Shown: positions 36,841-45,974 of the stretch, in pieces
Layout: each line of letters opens with the position of its first letter
Position numbering within the stretch: the first letter of the stretch is position 1
From: Salinicola aestuarinus
GTDB taxonomy: Bacteria; Pseudomonadota; Gammaproteobacteria; Pseudomonadales; Halomonadaceae
Direction of reading: 5' to 3'
NCBI RefSeq assembly: GCF_003206645.1
Contig: NZ_PZJP01000008.1
Span: 1-64,000, forward strand
Length of the DNA stretch: 64,000 nucleotides
The notes under the pieces: generated by a model
Seen by the model: only the letters and a program-made list of their open reading frames with translations
Told to the model about the DNA's origin: nothing
The model's database searches: none
Program-made: the position numbers and the translations under genes

Positions 36841-37524
36841 ATGGATGGACTGCAGCATTTTTTGCAGGTGTTTTTCGATCCCGTGATTATCAGTCACTAC
36901 TGGCCGGCGATCGTGGGTGGGCTCTGGGTGACATTGGGGCTGGCGGTAGCAATCGTCATTGCCGGCATTCTCTCGGGGCTCTTGCTTGCCTGCCTGCGCT
37001 GTGCCGGTATCCGCTGGCTGAACGGTTTGATCATTGCCTTTGCCGATATCTGGCGCGCCTTGCCGCCGCTGGTCGTCATACTGATCTTGTATTTCGGCCT
37101 TCCTGGTGTCGGTATTACCTTTTCGGCCTGGATGGTTTTATTCCTGACGCTGAGTCTGGTGTTGGCGGCGTTTTCCGAAGAGATCTTCTGGGCGGGGATT
37201 CGCGCCGTGGATCGGGGGCAATGGGAGGCGGCGAGAGCCTGTGGCATGCGCAGTATCACGGTGCTGATCTGGATTGTCCTGCCTCAGGCCATGCGCATGG
37301 CGATGCCATCGTTAACCAATCGCTCTATCGCCATTACCAAAATGACGGCGCTCGGTACCGTTATCGGGGTTCCAGAGATCCTGTACCAGGCCTCCAGCGC
37401 GCAGTCTTTTTCCGGTAGCGCGACACCCCTGACAATGGGGGCGCTGGCCTATATCGCGATGTTTCTTCCCTTCGTGATACTGGGGCGCTGGCTGGAATCG
37501 AGAATGAATTGGCGGAGAACCTGA
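36841..37524 (+). CDS. Polar amino acid ABC transporter permease, subunit 1
   Basis: A 227-residue membrane protein of the HisM/HisQ family. Several hydrophobic segments are visible, and the EAA loop reads EAARACGMRSITVLIWIVLPQAMRMAMPS, where Glu-Ala-Ala and Gly are conserved and contact the ATPase. ATG 36841 follows a GAGAGGAGAGAG purine run. The next permease starts one base after its stop, so the two are a pair. Together with the GlnQ-like ATPase and the binding protein it completes an uptake system. Confidence 0.9.
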   Translation: MDGLQHFLQVFFDPVIISHYWPAIVGGLWVTLGLAVAIVIAGILSGLLLACLRCAGIRWLNGLIIAFADIWRALPPLVVILILYFGLPGVGITFSAWMVLFLTLSLVLAAFSEEIFWAGIRAVDRGQWEAARACGMRSITVLIWIVLPQAMRMAMPSLTNRSIAITKMTALGTVIGVPEILYQASSAQSFSGSATPLTMGALAYIAMFLPFVILGRWLESRMNWRRT

Positions 37525-37525
37525 C

Positions 37526-38191
37526 ATGGAAAATTTCGCTGATCAGTTTTTCAATCTCGATTTGATGTGGCAGTCACTACCTCTGCTCATGAAAGGGCTC
37601 TGGGTCACTCTTCAGATCTGCGTGGTCGTCATCATTCTGGGCGGCCTGGGGGGCTTGTTACTGGCGGTGGCAAGCGATAGCAAGAGTGCCTGGCTGCGGT
37701 GGCCGACGATAATCTACGTCGATTTCTTTCGCGCGGTCCCGCCGCTCGTCCTGTTGATATTCGTTTACTCCGGCATGCCGTTCGCGGGCGTCAATCTGTC
37801 ACCCTACATGGCCGTCATACTGGCGTTTCTACTCAATAATTCCGCCTACTACAGCGAAGTCTATCGGGCAGGGCTGCAGTCGATTCCCCCGGGACAAGTT
37901 GAGGCCTCGCGGTCGACCGGAATGAGCCGTTTGCAAACCATGGTCTGGGTCGTGATTCCTCAGGCTGTTCGTAATGTATTGCCGGATCTGCTCTCCAATA
38001 CGGTGGAAGTCGTCAAGCTGACCTCGCTGGCCAGCGTCGTCTCGCTGGGTGACTTGCTGTACCGAGCGGATATGGCGCGGTCAATGAGTTACAACTCCTC
38101 GCCCATTGTGCTGGCGGCTCTGGTTTATCTGGTTCTTCTTTGGCCATTGGTTCGCATGGTCAGTCGTTTCGAGCGTAAGCAGCACCAATAA
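37526..38191 (+). CDS. Polar amino acid ABC transporter permease, subunit 2
   Basis: A 221-residue homologue of the preceding permease. The EAA loop is EASRSTGMSRLQTMVWVVIPQAVRNVLPDLL. About five transmembrane segments are predicted. It should form a heterodimer with the product of the gene before it. The gap to the next gene is 96 bp with no evident terminator. Confidence 0.9.
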   Translation: MENFADQFFNLDLMWQSLPLLMKGLWVTLQICVVVIILGGLGGLLLAVASDSKSAWLRWPTIIYVDFFRAVPPLVLLIFVYSGMPFAGVNLSPYMAVILAFLLNNSAYYSEVYRAGLQSIPPGQVEASRSTGMSRLQTMVWVVIPQAVRNVLPDLLSNTVEVVKLTSLASVVSLGDLLYRADMARSMSYNSSPIVLAALVYLVLLWPLVRMVSRFERKQHQ

Positions 38192-38287
38192 AAGGCTGGT
38201 GGCTAGCGCATCGGCATCAGCATCAAGGAAGTGGCGGGCGGTCGTCGTCATTTCCGAATCGATAGGTATAAAGACAAGGAAAACATA

Positions 38288-39208
38288 ATGCGTGAATGGG
38301 TCATTGGTGGCGCTCAAATGGGAGCGATCCAGAAAAGCGATAGCCGAGAAAGTGTCGTCGAGCGGATGGTGTCGTTGCTCGATCAGGCTGCGGAAAAGGG
38401 CTGCGACCTTGTCGTCTTTCCGGAGCTTGCGTTAACGACGTTCTTCCCACGCTGGTACATGGAAGAACAGGCCGAGGTCGACACCTGGTTCGAGCGTGAA
38501 ATGCCGAACGCTGCGACGCAGCCGCTGTTTGATCGCGCTCGAGAGAAGCGCATCGCGATCTCCTTCGGCTATGCCGAGCTGACGCCGGAAGGACGTCATT
38601 TCAATACCTCGATCGTCACCAATCGCGATGGCGAGATCGTCGGCAAGTATCGCAAGATTCACCTGCCGGGCCATGTCGAGTACGACAGCGAGCGAGACTT
38701 TCAGCATCTCGAGAAACGTTACTTCGAGCCTGGTGACCTGGGTTTCGAGACTTTCGACAACGAAGGGACGCTGATGGGGATGTGCATCTGTAACGACCGT
38801 CGCTGGCCCGAGACTTGGCGCGTGATGGGGTTACAGGGAGTCGAACTGGTCATGCTGGGTTACAACACCCCGTCGATCAATTCGCAGAACCGTGGCGAGG
38901 GTCTTGAGAAACGTCTCTATCACTCCGAGCTCTCCGTGACGGCTGGTGCCTACCAGAACGCAACGTGGGGCGTGGCTGTCGCCAAGGCGGGCGTCGAGGA
39001 TGGCTTTCCCCTGATGGGCGGTTCCATCATCGTCGACCCCGATGGCTTCGTGGTCGCGCGCGCGCAGACCGAGGGTGACGAGTTGATCACGGCGACCTGC
39101 GACATGGATCTGTGTCAGTTCGGCAAGCAAACGATTTTCGATTTCGCACGTCATCGTCGCATCGAGCACTACGGCAGGATCACTTCGCAGGTCGGCGTCG
39201 AGCGCTGA
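38288..39208 (+). CDS. N-carbamoyl-D-amino acid hydrolase
   Basis: A 306-residue nitrilase-superfamily enzyme that releases D-amino acid, CO2 and ammonia from N-carbamoyl-D-amino acids. The catalytic triad is visible: Glu46 (FPELALTT), Lys123 (YRKIHLPG) and Cys168 (CICNDRRWPE). FFPRW, HLPGHVEYD and NDRRWPETWRV are the conserved blocks of D-carbamoylase (length about 304). ATG 38288 follows AAGGAAAAC. The gene completes the classic hydantoinase route: racemase, hydantoinase, carbamoylase. It shares a strand and likely an operon with the transporter. Confidence 0.92.
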   Translation: MREWVIGGAQMGAIQKSDSRESVVERMVSLLDQAAEKGCDLVVFPELALTTFFPRWYMEEQAEVDTWFEREMPNAATQPLFDRAREKRIAISFGYAELTPEGRHFNTSIVTNRDGEIVGKYRKIHLPGHVEYDSERDFQHLEKRYFEPGDLGFETFDNEGTLMGMCICNDRRWPETWRVMGLQGVELVMLGYNTPSINSQNRGEGLEKRLYHSELSVTAGAYQNATWGVAVAKAGVEDGFPLMGGSIIVDPDGFVVARAQTEGDELITATCDMDLCQFGKQTIFDFARHRRIEHYGRITSQVGVER

Positions 39209-39355
39209 TCGCGCAACGTACTGTGCTCCCTGGCTGTTCGCTGGCGTCAGTCTATCGCGCCACCGAATGGCCGGGACTTGACGAATAGTCTTTGCCGAGT
39301 GCTGCCACTCGGCTCGCCCTGCCATCATCCAGTGGTTCTCTTCGGGAAGTGACAA

Positions 39356-40831
39356 ATGACCTATGACACGCTCATTCGGCGTGCCTGCATCGTCGACGGC
39401 ACCGGCGCCGATACCTACGTGGCAGACATCGGCATTCGCGGCGACCGTATCGTCGCCATTGGCGATCTGGCGGCCGGTCTGGCAAGCCAGGTCATCGAAG
39501 CGGAAGGTCGTTATCTTGCGCCGGGCTTCATCGACGTGCATACCCACGATGATAGTTGTGCGATTCAGCAGCCGGAGATGCTGCCCAAGATCACCCAAGG
39601 CGTGACCACGGTGATCGTCGGCAACTGCGGTATCAGTGCGTCGCCGGTCAACGTGACCGGTGAGGTCCCTGATCCGATGAATCTGCTCGGAGAGGCGGAC
39701 GCCTTCTTCACGACGTTCGGGGACTTTGCCCAGGCCGTCGATGCCGCCTCGCCCGCCGTCAATGTGGCGGCGCTGATCGGCCACACGACCCTTCGCGCCG
39801 CTGCCATGGACCGTTTCGATCGAACGGCGACCGACAGCGAGATCACGACCATGCGTGAGTCCCTGCGCAAGGCGTTGCAGGCCGGCGCGATCGGGCTCAG
39901 CTCGGGGTTGGCCTATACCAATGCCCGGCAGTCGACGAGCGAGGAGGTCAAGGCGCTGGTCGAGGTGGTCGGCAAAGAGGGGGGGCTCTACGCCACGCAC
40001 ATGCGCAACGAGCGAGAAGCGCTGTTTGAGGCGATGGACGAAGCCTTCGAGACCGCCGCGCATGGCAAGGTGGCGCTCGTCATCTCGCATCTGAAATGCG
40101 CCGACGTCGAGAACTGGGGCAAGACCGAGCACGCCATCGAAAAGCTCGAGCAGGCTGCCGCTCGCCAGCCCTGTAACTGTGACTGCTACCCCTATGCGGC
40201 ATGCTCCACCACGCTGGACCTCTGGCGCGTCTCCGAGGCGTTCGACATTCTCGTCACCTGGTCGAAGCCGCATCCCGAGATGGGCCGCAAGCTGCTGAAG
40301 GATATCGCTGCGGAATGGGCTGTCGATCTGACCGAGGCGGCGCGGCGGCTGATGCCGGCGGGGGCCATCTACCACAACATGGACGAAGCGGACGTTAGAC
40401 GCGTCTTGGCTCATCCGTTGACGATGATCGGCTCGGATGGCTTGCCAAGCGACCCCAATCCGCATCCGCGGCTGTGGGGGAGCTTTCCCCGCATCATCGG
40501 CCATTATTGTCGTGACGAGGGGCTATTCGGACTACCGGAAGCGATTCGCAAGATGACCTCGATGTCCGCGGCTCGCTTTGGGCTGGCGGATCGCGGGGTC
40601 ATCCGCGAGGGCGCCTTTGCGGATCTCACGCTTTTCGATTTCGATAGCGTCCGTGACGGTGCCAGCTTTCTCGAACCGACGACGCCAGCCATCGGGATCG
40701 AGTGGGTTATGGTTAACGGGCGATTGTCGTTGGTCGATGGCACGGTAAAGGCGCGCGCGGGGAGGCTGCTACGCCGCCCTGGCAGTTTGGCGAATGCCGG
40801 CCATGAGCCGCATTCTGTACCCGCTCACTAG
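39356..40831 (+). CDS. N-acyl-D-amino acid deacylase (D-aminoacylase family)
   Basis: A 491-residue amidohydrolase. Metal ligands are in GFIDVHTHDD (His-x-His), and the characteristic Cys is in VIVGNCGIS. Further family motifs are LIGHTTLR, GLSSGLAYTNA, THMRNE, and the Asp in IGSDGLPSDP. The family releases D-amino acids from N-acetyl, formyl or acyl derivatives; subfamilies prefer neutral, glutamate or aspartate derivatives, and I cannot tell which. A GAAGTGA purine stretch precedes ATG 39356. It is followed after 11 bp by the DgcN-like gene, suggesting a common transcript. The role fits use of acylated D-amino acids or recycling of N-acetyl-D-glutamate. Confidence 0.88.
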   Translation: MTYDTLIRRACIVDGTGADTYVADIGIRGDRIVAIGDLAAGLASQVIEAEGRYLAPGFIDVHTHDDSCAIQQPEMLPKITQGVTTVIVGNCGISASPVNVTGEVPDPMNLLGEADAFFTTFGDFAQAVDAASPAVNVAALIGHTTLRAAAMDRFDRTATDSEITTMRESLRKALQAGAIGLSSGLAYTNARQSTSEEVKALVEVVGKEGGLYATHMRNEREALFEAMDEAFETAAHGKVALVISHLKCADVENWGKTEHAIEKLEQAAARQPCNCDCYPYAACSTTLDLWRVSEAFDILVTWSKPHPEMGRKLLKDIAAEWAVDLTEAARRLMPAGAIYHNMDEADVRRVLAHPLTMIGSDGLPSDPNPHPRLWGSFPRIIGHYCRDEGLFGLPEAIRKMTSMSAARFGLADRGVIREGAFADLTLFDFDSVRDGASFLEPTTPAIGIEWVMVNGRLSLVDGTVKARAGRLLRRPGSLANAGHEPHSVPAH

Positions 40832-40842
40832 AGAAAGAACGC

Positions 40843-41844
40843 ATGCTCAAGACTCCTTATCTTCTGTTTCTCGGGGATGTCCCCGACCCGCTCTCTGCCA
40901 AGGTCGCTCAAGGTATTCGCGACTGGCGTCCGGAGTACGCGCTGGGGCAGTACCGCTTGCCGGGCTGCCAGGCCGACATGCAGTTGCCGGACCTGGACAT
41001 TCAGGCCGCTGTCGATCAGGGCGCGAAAACGCTGGTGATCGGCGCTGCCAACCGTGGCGGGGTCATCTCGCGCAGCTGGATCGCGGTCCTCAAGGAGGCG
41101 CTCGCGGCCGGTATGGACATCGCTTCCGGGCTGCACAACCTGCTGCGCGACGAGCCGGAACTGGTCGAAGCCGCCAAAACGCATGGCGGTCGACTGATCG
41201 ATGTTCGGGTGCCGCAGGTGCAGTACCCGATCGGTGATGGCAAGAAGCGGCGTGGCAAGCGCTGCCTGGCAGTCGGGACGGACTGCTCCATCGGCAAGAT
41301 GTACACCGCGCTGGCGCTGGATATCGCGCTGCGCGACGCGGGCGCCAAGTCGAGTTTTCGCGCCACCGGCCAGACCGGCATCTTGATTACCGGCCAGGGG
41401 GTGCCTCTGGACGCCGTGATTGCTGACTTCATGGCGGGGTCGATTGAGTGGCTGACACCGGACAATGACGACGACCATTGGGACATTATCGAAGGGCAGG
41501 GCAGTCTGTTTCACCCTTCCTACTCGGGCGTCACCATGGCCCTGATCCACGGCGGTCAGCCCGATGCGCTGATCCTGTGTCACGAGCCGACGCGAACGCA
41601 CATGCGTGGGCTGCCGCACTACCAGCTTCCGTCGCTGGAGCAGTTGCGTGACACGGCACTGCCACTGGCGCGTGTCGTCAATCCCGCCTGCCAGGTCGTC
41701 GGTGTCTCGGTGAACACCGCGGCCATGGACGCCGACGAGGCCGGGGACTATCTCCAGGCGCTCGAGGCGCGTCTGGGCCTGCCGTGTGTCGATCCCTATC
41801 GCCATGGCGGCGAACGCCTGGCTGAGGCGGTGCTGGCATGCTGA
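40843..41844 (+). CDS. dgcN: DUF1611 protein, probable D-glutamate N-acetyltransferase DgcN
   Basis: A 333-residue protein of the DUF1611 family. It has a Rossmann-like N-terminus and a P-loop NTPase-like middle (GTDCSIGKMYTALAL), followed by IEGQGSLFHPSYSGVTMALIHG. Such proteins next to an enolase-family epimerase have been described as DgcN, which acetylates D-glutamate before DgcA converts it to N-acetyl-L-glutamate. The neighbour downstream is such an epimerase, overlapping by seven bases, so the pair is very likely DgcN-DgcA. Family membership is secure; the specific function rests on family knowledge and pairing. The start at 40843 lies 11 bp after the deacylase stop, with AGAAAGAA as a weak site. 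Confidence 0.78.
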   Translation: MLKTPYLLFLGDVPDPLSAKVAQGIRDWRPEYALGQYRLPGCQADMQLPDLDIQAAVDQGAKTLVIGAANRGGVISRSWIAVLKEALAAGMDIASGLHNLLRDEPELVEAAKTHGGRLIDVRVPQVQYPIGDGKKRRGKRCLAVGTDCSIGKMYTALALDIALRDAGAKSSFRATGQTGILITGQGVPLDAVIADFMAGSIEWLTPDNDDDHWDIIEGQGSLFHPSYSGVTMALIHGGQPDALILCHEPTRTHMRGLPHYQLPSLEQLRDTALPLARVVNPACQVVGVSVNTAAMDADEAGDYLQALEARLGLPCVDPYRHGGERLAEAVLAC

Positions 41845-42818
41845 CACTGGCCGTCGACGAGCAGGTATTTCCGCTGGCGGAGGTGTTCACCATCTCCCGC
41901 GGCTCGCGCAGCGACGCTCGCGTGGTAGTGGCGACCCTATCGGATGGCCATCACGAGGGGCGCGGTGAGTGCGTGCCGTACGCCCATTACGGCGAGTCGG
42001 TCGAGAGCGTCATCGCCCAGATTGAGTCGGTCCGCGACGATCTGGCCGAGGGCATGGATCGACAAGCGCTGCAGTCGCGGCTGCCCGCCGGCGCCGCGCG
42101 CAACGCGCTGGACTGCGCGTTCTGGGATCTCGAAGCCAAGCTGGCCGACAAGCCGGTGTGGCAGTTGGCGGCGTTGGAAGCGCCGCAACCGGAAATCACG
42201 GCTTTCACGCTGTCGCTGGACACGCCCGAGGCCATGCGGGAGAAGGCGCGTCAGCACGCGAAGAAACCGCTTCTAAAGCTCAAGCTCGGTGGCGCGGGTG
42301 ATATCGAGCGTCTTCAAGCGGTCCGTGAAGGCGCTCCGGCAGCCAGAATTATCGTCGATGCCAATGAGGGTTGGGATGGCGCTGCCTATGAGCGGTTGGC
42401 GCCGGTACTGCTCGAACTCGGCATCAGCATGGTCGAGCAACCGCTGCCGTCCGGCAGCGATGAGACGCTTGCGACAATCGCCCGGCCGCTGCCCGTGTGT
42501 GCCGATGAGGCCTGCCATGATCGTGGGTCGCTTGCGCAGCTCGTAGGACGCTACGACATGATCAATATCAAGCTCGACAAGACCGGCGGATTGACCGAAG
42601 CGCTGGCGCTGAAGCGCGACGCGCTGGCGCAAGGGTTCGATGTCATGGTCGGCTGCATGGTGGGGTCGTCGCTTTCCATGGCGCCAGCCTTGCTGGTCGC
42701 GCAGGGCGCAGCGATCGTCGACCTCGACGGGCCGCTGCTGCTGGCCAGGGATCGCGAGTACGGTATGGTGTTCGACGCCGACGGGGTTCATCCGGCAGAT
42801 CGCAGACTTTGGGGATGA
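41838..42818 (+). CDS. dgcA: Enolase-superfamily epimerase, probable N-acetyl-D-glutamate racemase DgcA
   Basis: A 326-residue protein of the dipeptide epimerase (L-Ala-D/L-Glu epimerase) group of the muconate-lactonizing subgroup. Catalytic Lys residues lie in LLKLKLGG (Lys-x-Lys), metal ligands in IIVDANEGW, VEQPLP and CADEAC, and the second Lys in INIKLDKTGG. It overlaps the DUF1611 gene by seven bases. With that partner, conversion of N-acetyl-D-glutamate to the L form is the best-supported role. A plain L-Ala-D/L-Glu epimerase in peptidoglycan peptide recycling is the alternative. Confidence 0.82.
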   Translation: MLTLAVDEQVFPLAEVFTISRGSRSDARVVVATLSDGHHEGRGECVPYAHYGESVESVIAQIESVRDDLAEGMDRQALQSRLPAGAARNALDCAFWDLEAKLADKPVWQLAALEAPQPEITAFTLSLDTPEAMREKARQHAKKPLLKLKLGGAGDIERLQAVREGAPAARIIVDANEGWDGAAYERLAPVLLELGISMVEQPLPSGSDETLATIARPLPVCADEACHDRGSLAQLVGRYDMINIKLDKTGGLTEALALKRDALAQGFDVMVGCMVGSSLSMAPALLVAQGAAIVDLDGPLLLARDREYGMVFDADGVHPADRRLWG

Positions 42819-42861
42819 GTCGGTGCACCCATCCGCAACAGATTCGTATCGGGGAGCGCGC

Positions 42862-43722
42862 ATGACGCAGCGAACGGTTTTCGTCAACGGTGACTATGTC
42901 GATGAGCGAGAGGCCTGTATCTCGGTCTTCGATCGCGGCTTTCTCTTTGCCGACGGTGTCTACGAGGTGTGTTCGGTACTCGATGGACGTTTGGTCGACT
43001 TCGAGGCGCACATGCGCCGATTGCGTCGGTCGGCGAGTGAGCTCGACATCGTGGTGCCCTGGGACGACCCGTCGCTGCTCGAGATCCACCGTGAACTTCT
43101 GCGTCGCAATGCGCTGGAAGAGGGCATGGTTTACCTTCAGCTGACGCGCGGCAGCAGTGGCGATCGCGATTTCCACTACCCCGAAATGGCGACGCCCACG
43201 CTGGTGCTCTTCACCCAGGCCAAAGCGCTGGTCGACGCGGCTTCAGGGCATCGCGGCATCCGCGTGGTGACGCAGCCTGACTGGCGCTGGGCCAGACGCG
43301 ATATCAAGACGGTGCAGCTACTCTATCCGGCGATGGCGAAGATGGCCGCTCGCAACGCGGGCGTCGATGACGCCTGGATGGTCGAGGAGGGTTTCGTTAC
43401 CGAGGGCGCCTCCAACAACGCCTGGATATTGACGGCAGAAGGGCGTCTGGTAACTCGCGAGCTCTCGCACGATATCCTGCCGGGTATCACTCGCGCGGTG
43501 GTGTGTGAGCTGGCAGATGCACTCGGCCTGGTGGTGGAGGAGCGGGCATTCACGGTCGAGGAGGCGCAGAGCGCTGCCGAGTGCTTCGTGACCTCGGCCT
43601 CGTCGTTCGTGACGCCGGTGATCGAGCTCGATGGGGTCGCCATTGCCGAGGGGCATCCTGGCGAGGTGGTGCGTCGACTGCGTGAGCGCTATATCGAGGA
43701 AAGCCGGCGCCGCGCGCTGTAA
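42862..43722 (+). CDS. D-amino acid aminotransferase (class IV, PLP)
   Basis: A 286-residue fold-type IV PLP enzyme that swaps amino groups between D-amino acids and 2-oxo acids. The PLP Lys is in RRDIKTVQLLYP, equivalent to the CDIKSLNLL motif of bacterial Dat. The start VNGDYVDEREACISVFDRGFLFADGVYEV is typical. EGFVTEGASNNAWI and FVTSA belong to the PLP site. The family also holds branched-chain transaminase and ADC lyase, but the motif and neighbours favour Dat. ATG 42862 has GGGGAG five bases before it. It ends the D-amino acid cluster and is followed by a strong terminator. Confidence 0.88.
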   Translation: MTQRTVFVNGDYVDEREACISVFDRGFLFADGVYEVCSVLDGRLVDFEAHMRRLRRSASELDIVVPWDDPSLLEIHRELLRRNALEEGMVYLQLTRGSSGDRDFHYPEMATPTLVLFTQAKALVDAASGHRGIRVVTQPDWRWARRDIKTVQLLYPAMAKMAARNAGVDDAWMVEEGFVTEGASNNAWILTAEGRLVTRELSHDILPGITRAVVCELADALGLVVEERAFTVEEAQSAAECFVTSASSFVTPVIELDGVAIAEGHPGEVVRRLRERYIEESRRRAL

Positions 43723-43830
43723 CGCTGAGCCCCGGCGGCGTCAGGCGTCGCCGGCGCTCAGCGACGGCAGGGCGAGTTCCAGCATCGCCCTGGGCCGGGC
43801 GGGTCAGAGCGCAACGCGACACACGCCCAC

Positions 43831-43860
43831 AAAAAAGCCCACCGTAAGGTGGGCTTTTTC
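43831..43860. terminator. Bidirectional intrinsic terminator
   Basis: GCCCACC-GTAA-GGTGGGC forms a 7-bp stem with a 4-base loop, flanked by six A before and five T after. It can serve the D-amino acid operon on the plus strand and the tRNA-Met transcript on the minus strand. Confidence 0.9.
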
Positions 43861-43869
43861 GATGCTGTC

Positions 43870-43946
43870 TGGTGGCTACGCCCTGATTCGAACAGGGGAC
43901 CCCATCATTATGAGTGATGTGCTCTAACCAGCTGAGCTACGTAGCC
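43870..43946 (-). tRNA. tRNA-Met (CAT), elongator type
   Basis: The minus strand folds as a tRNA of 77 bases including the encoded CCA end (43870-43872). The acceptor arm is GGCTACG with its complement, followed by discriminator A. The anticodon loop is CTCATAA, giving CAT (plus-strand ATG at 43910-43912). The T loop has the TTCGAAT sequence. The 5' base pairs normally (G-C), as in elongator tRNA-Met and not as in the initiator. Confidence 0.95.
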
Positions 43947-44038
43947 AATGTTGTCTCGCATCTTGCGTGACAACGGGGGCGAATATTACCATAACTCGAT
44001 GATGCGTCAACGAATTTCTGGAATTTTCGCCGCCCGCT

Positions 44039-45130
44039 TTAGACGTTGAAGCGGAAGTGCATCACGTCGCCATCCTGGACGACGTATGTCTTGCCCTCGA
44101 GACGCCATTTGCCGGCTTCCTTGGCGCCGTTATCACCGCCGAGCGCGACGAAATCGTCATAGCTCACCACTTCGGCGCGAATGAAGCCCTTCTCGAAGTC
44201 GGTGTGGATCGCGCCGGCCGCCTGCGGGGCGGTAGCGCCGATCTTCACGGTCCAGGCGCGGACTTCCTTCACACCAGCGGTGAAGTAGGTCTGCAGGCCC
44301 AGCAGACCGAAACCGGCGCGAATCACGCGGTCGAGCCCGGGTTCGTCCATCCCCATCTCATCGAGGAACATGGCGCGCTCCTCGTCCTCGAGTTCTGAAA
44401 TTTCCGCCTCGAGTTTGTTGCAGACGGGCACGACCACCGCATTCTCCTCGGCGGCGATTTCGCGAACGATATCCAGGTGCGGATTGTTCTCGAAGCCGTC
44501 CTCGGTGACGTTGGCGATGTACATGGTCGGCTTCAGCGTCAGAAAGCCGTAGCTGCGGACCTGGCGCTGTTCGTCGGCATCCAGGGAAAGGCTGCGCAGC
44601 GGCTTGCCCTCTGCCAGGTGCGGCTGGATGCGGTCGAGTATTGCCTTGGTGGCCACTGCCTCTTTATCACCGCCCTTGACCGCACGTGCCAGACGCTGGA
44701 TGCCGCGCTCGACGGCGTCGAGATCGGCCAGTGCCAGCTCCAGATTGATCGTCTCGATGTCGGCACGCGGGTCGACCTGGTTGGAGACGTGAATCACGTT
44801 GTCGTCGTCGAAACAGCGCACTACATGGGCGATGGCGTCGGTCTCACGAATGTTGGCCAGAAACTGGTTGCCCAACCCTTCGCCCTTGGAAGCGCCTTCG
44901 ACCAGCCCGGCGATATCGACGAACTCCATCGTGTTCGGCAGCACCTTCTGCGGCTTGACGATCTCGCTGAGGCGGTCGAGACGGGGATCGGGCATCGGCA
45001 CGATGCCCGTATTCGGCTCGATGGTGCAGAAGGGAAAGTTCTCGGCGTCGATGCCGGAGCGCGTCAGCGCGTTGAAGAGAGTCGATTTGCCCACGTTGGG
45101 CAGGCCGACGATGCCGCAATTGAAACCCAT
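44039..45130 (-). CDS. ychF: Redox-regulated ribosome-associated ATPase YchF
   Basis: A 363-residue OBG-family P-loop NTPase that prefers ATP. The start is [22 protein letters not shown] with the G1 motif, [19 protein letters not shown] is G3, and a C-terminal TGS domain ([14 protein letters not shown]...[18 protein letters not shown]) closes it. The length matches the family. It binds ribosomes and responds to oxidative stress. The pth gene lies upstream on the same strand (220 bp), the usual arrangement in gammaproteobacteria, and tRNA-Met follows about 90 bp after its stop. Confidence 0.97.
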   Translation of the reverse strand: MGFNCGIVGLPNVGKSTLFNALTRSGIDAENFPFCTIEPNTGIVPMPDPRLDRLSEIVKPQKVLPNTMEFVDIAGLVEGASKGEGLGNQFLANIRETDAIAHVVRCFDDDNVIHVSNQVDPRADIETINLELALADLDAVERGIQRLARAVKGGDKEAVATKAILDRIQPHLAEGKPLRSLSLDADEQRQVRSYGFLTLKPTMYIANVTEDGFENNPHLDIVREIAAEENAVVVPVCNKLEAEISELEDEERAMFLDEMGMDEPGLDRVIRAGFGLLGLQTYFTAGVKEVRAWTVKIGATAPQAAGAIHTDFEKGFIRAEVVSYDDFVALGGDNGAKEAGKWRLEGKTYVVQDGDVMHFRFNV

Positions 45131-45350
45131 GGTGCGTTCCTGAAGGCTAGTTCTGGAAGCCGTGCGTTAGGGCACGGTGAAAGTGCGAATGGCGCGCATT
45201 CTACGGGACCTCGCCGGCCTGGGCCATACTCTTGGCGCGCGCAGGCCTCGGAGCGCGACAGGTAGCGCCAGGACGCTTCGCCGTCCGCAGAGCGAGTCGC
45301 TGACTCATGCGTAGGCTGCGAGTCGTCAATCCAGAGGGTGGGGGGGGGCG

Positions 45351-45938
45351 TCAGCTCGGTTTGAAGCTGTGGAGGCGATTCATCGCCTTGGCCCAGTCAC
45401 CCGTGAGCGCGTCGGGAAGCGTCATGGTGATTTCATCGATAGCGTCGTCGATCGCCTGGCGCTCGGCCTTGCCGGGGCGGCCCAGTACGTAGTTCGTGAC
45501 GAGCTTGGCCGTGCCGGGATGGCCGATGCCGATACGTAGGCGGTGAAAATCCTTGACGTTACCCAGAGCGCTGACGATATCGCGCAAACCGTTGTGGCCA
45601 CCGTGGCCGCCGCCGGTCTTGTAGCGAGCGAGTCCCGGGTCGATATCGAGTTCGTCGTGGGCGACGAGCAGCTCTTGCGGGGCGATCTTGAAGAACTGAC
45701 ACAGTGCAGCCGTGGAGGCACCGCTGCGATTCATGAAGGTGGTGGGATTGAGCAGGTGCAGATCGCGTCCACCGAGCGTGATCTTGGCGTAAAGCCCCTG
45801 AAACTTGCGCTCGGGACGCAGCGATGTCGCTGCGTCCCGGGCAAGACGTTCGACCAGCCAAGCACCGGCGTTATGACGTGTCTCATGGAACTCCGACCCC
45901 GGGTTGCCGAGGCCGATGACCGCTTTGACTTCACTCAT
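45351..45938 (-). CDS. pth: Peptidyl-tRNA hydrolase Pth
   Basis: A 195-residue enzyme that releases peptides from stalled peptidyl-tRNA. The start is VIGLGNPGSEFHETRHNAGAW, with the catalytic His in TRHNAG and an Asn in the same loop; NPTTFMNRSG, VAHDELDIDPG and GGGHGGHNGLRDI follow. The length is typical (about 195). It lies between rplY and ychF, 36 bp after rplY, in the standard order. Confidence 0.97.
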   Translation of the reverse strand: MSEVKAVIGLGNPGSEFHETRHNAGAWLVERLARDAATSLRPERKFQGLYAKITLGGRDLHLLNPTTFMNRSGASTAALCQFFKIAPQELLVAHDELDIDPGLARYKTGGGHGGHNGLRDIVSALGNVKDFHRLRIGIGHPGTAKLVTNYVLGRPGKAERQAIDDAIDEITMTLPDALTGDWAKAMNRLHSFKPS

Positions 45939-45974
45939 ACCGACTTGCCTGTCCTGATCGCGTCGTCGAGGCGC

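Noticed and set aside
38831..40504. Long minus-strand frame (557 codons) across the carbamoylase and deacylase genes
   Set aside because: It lies opposite two genes with clear catalytic motifs, has no recognisable domain, and such antisense frames are expected in high-GC DNA.
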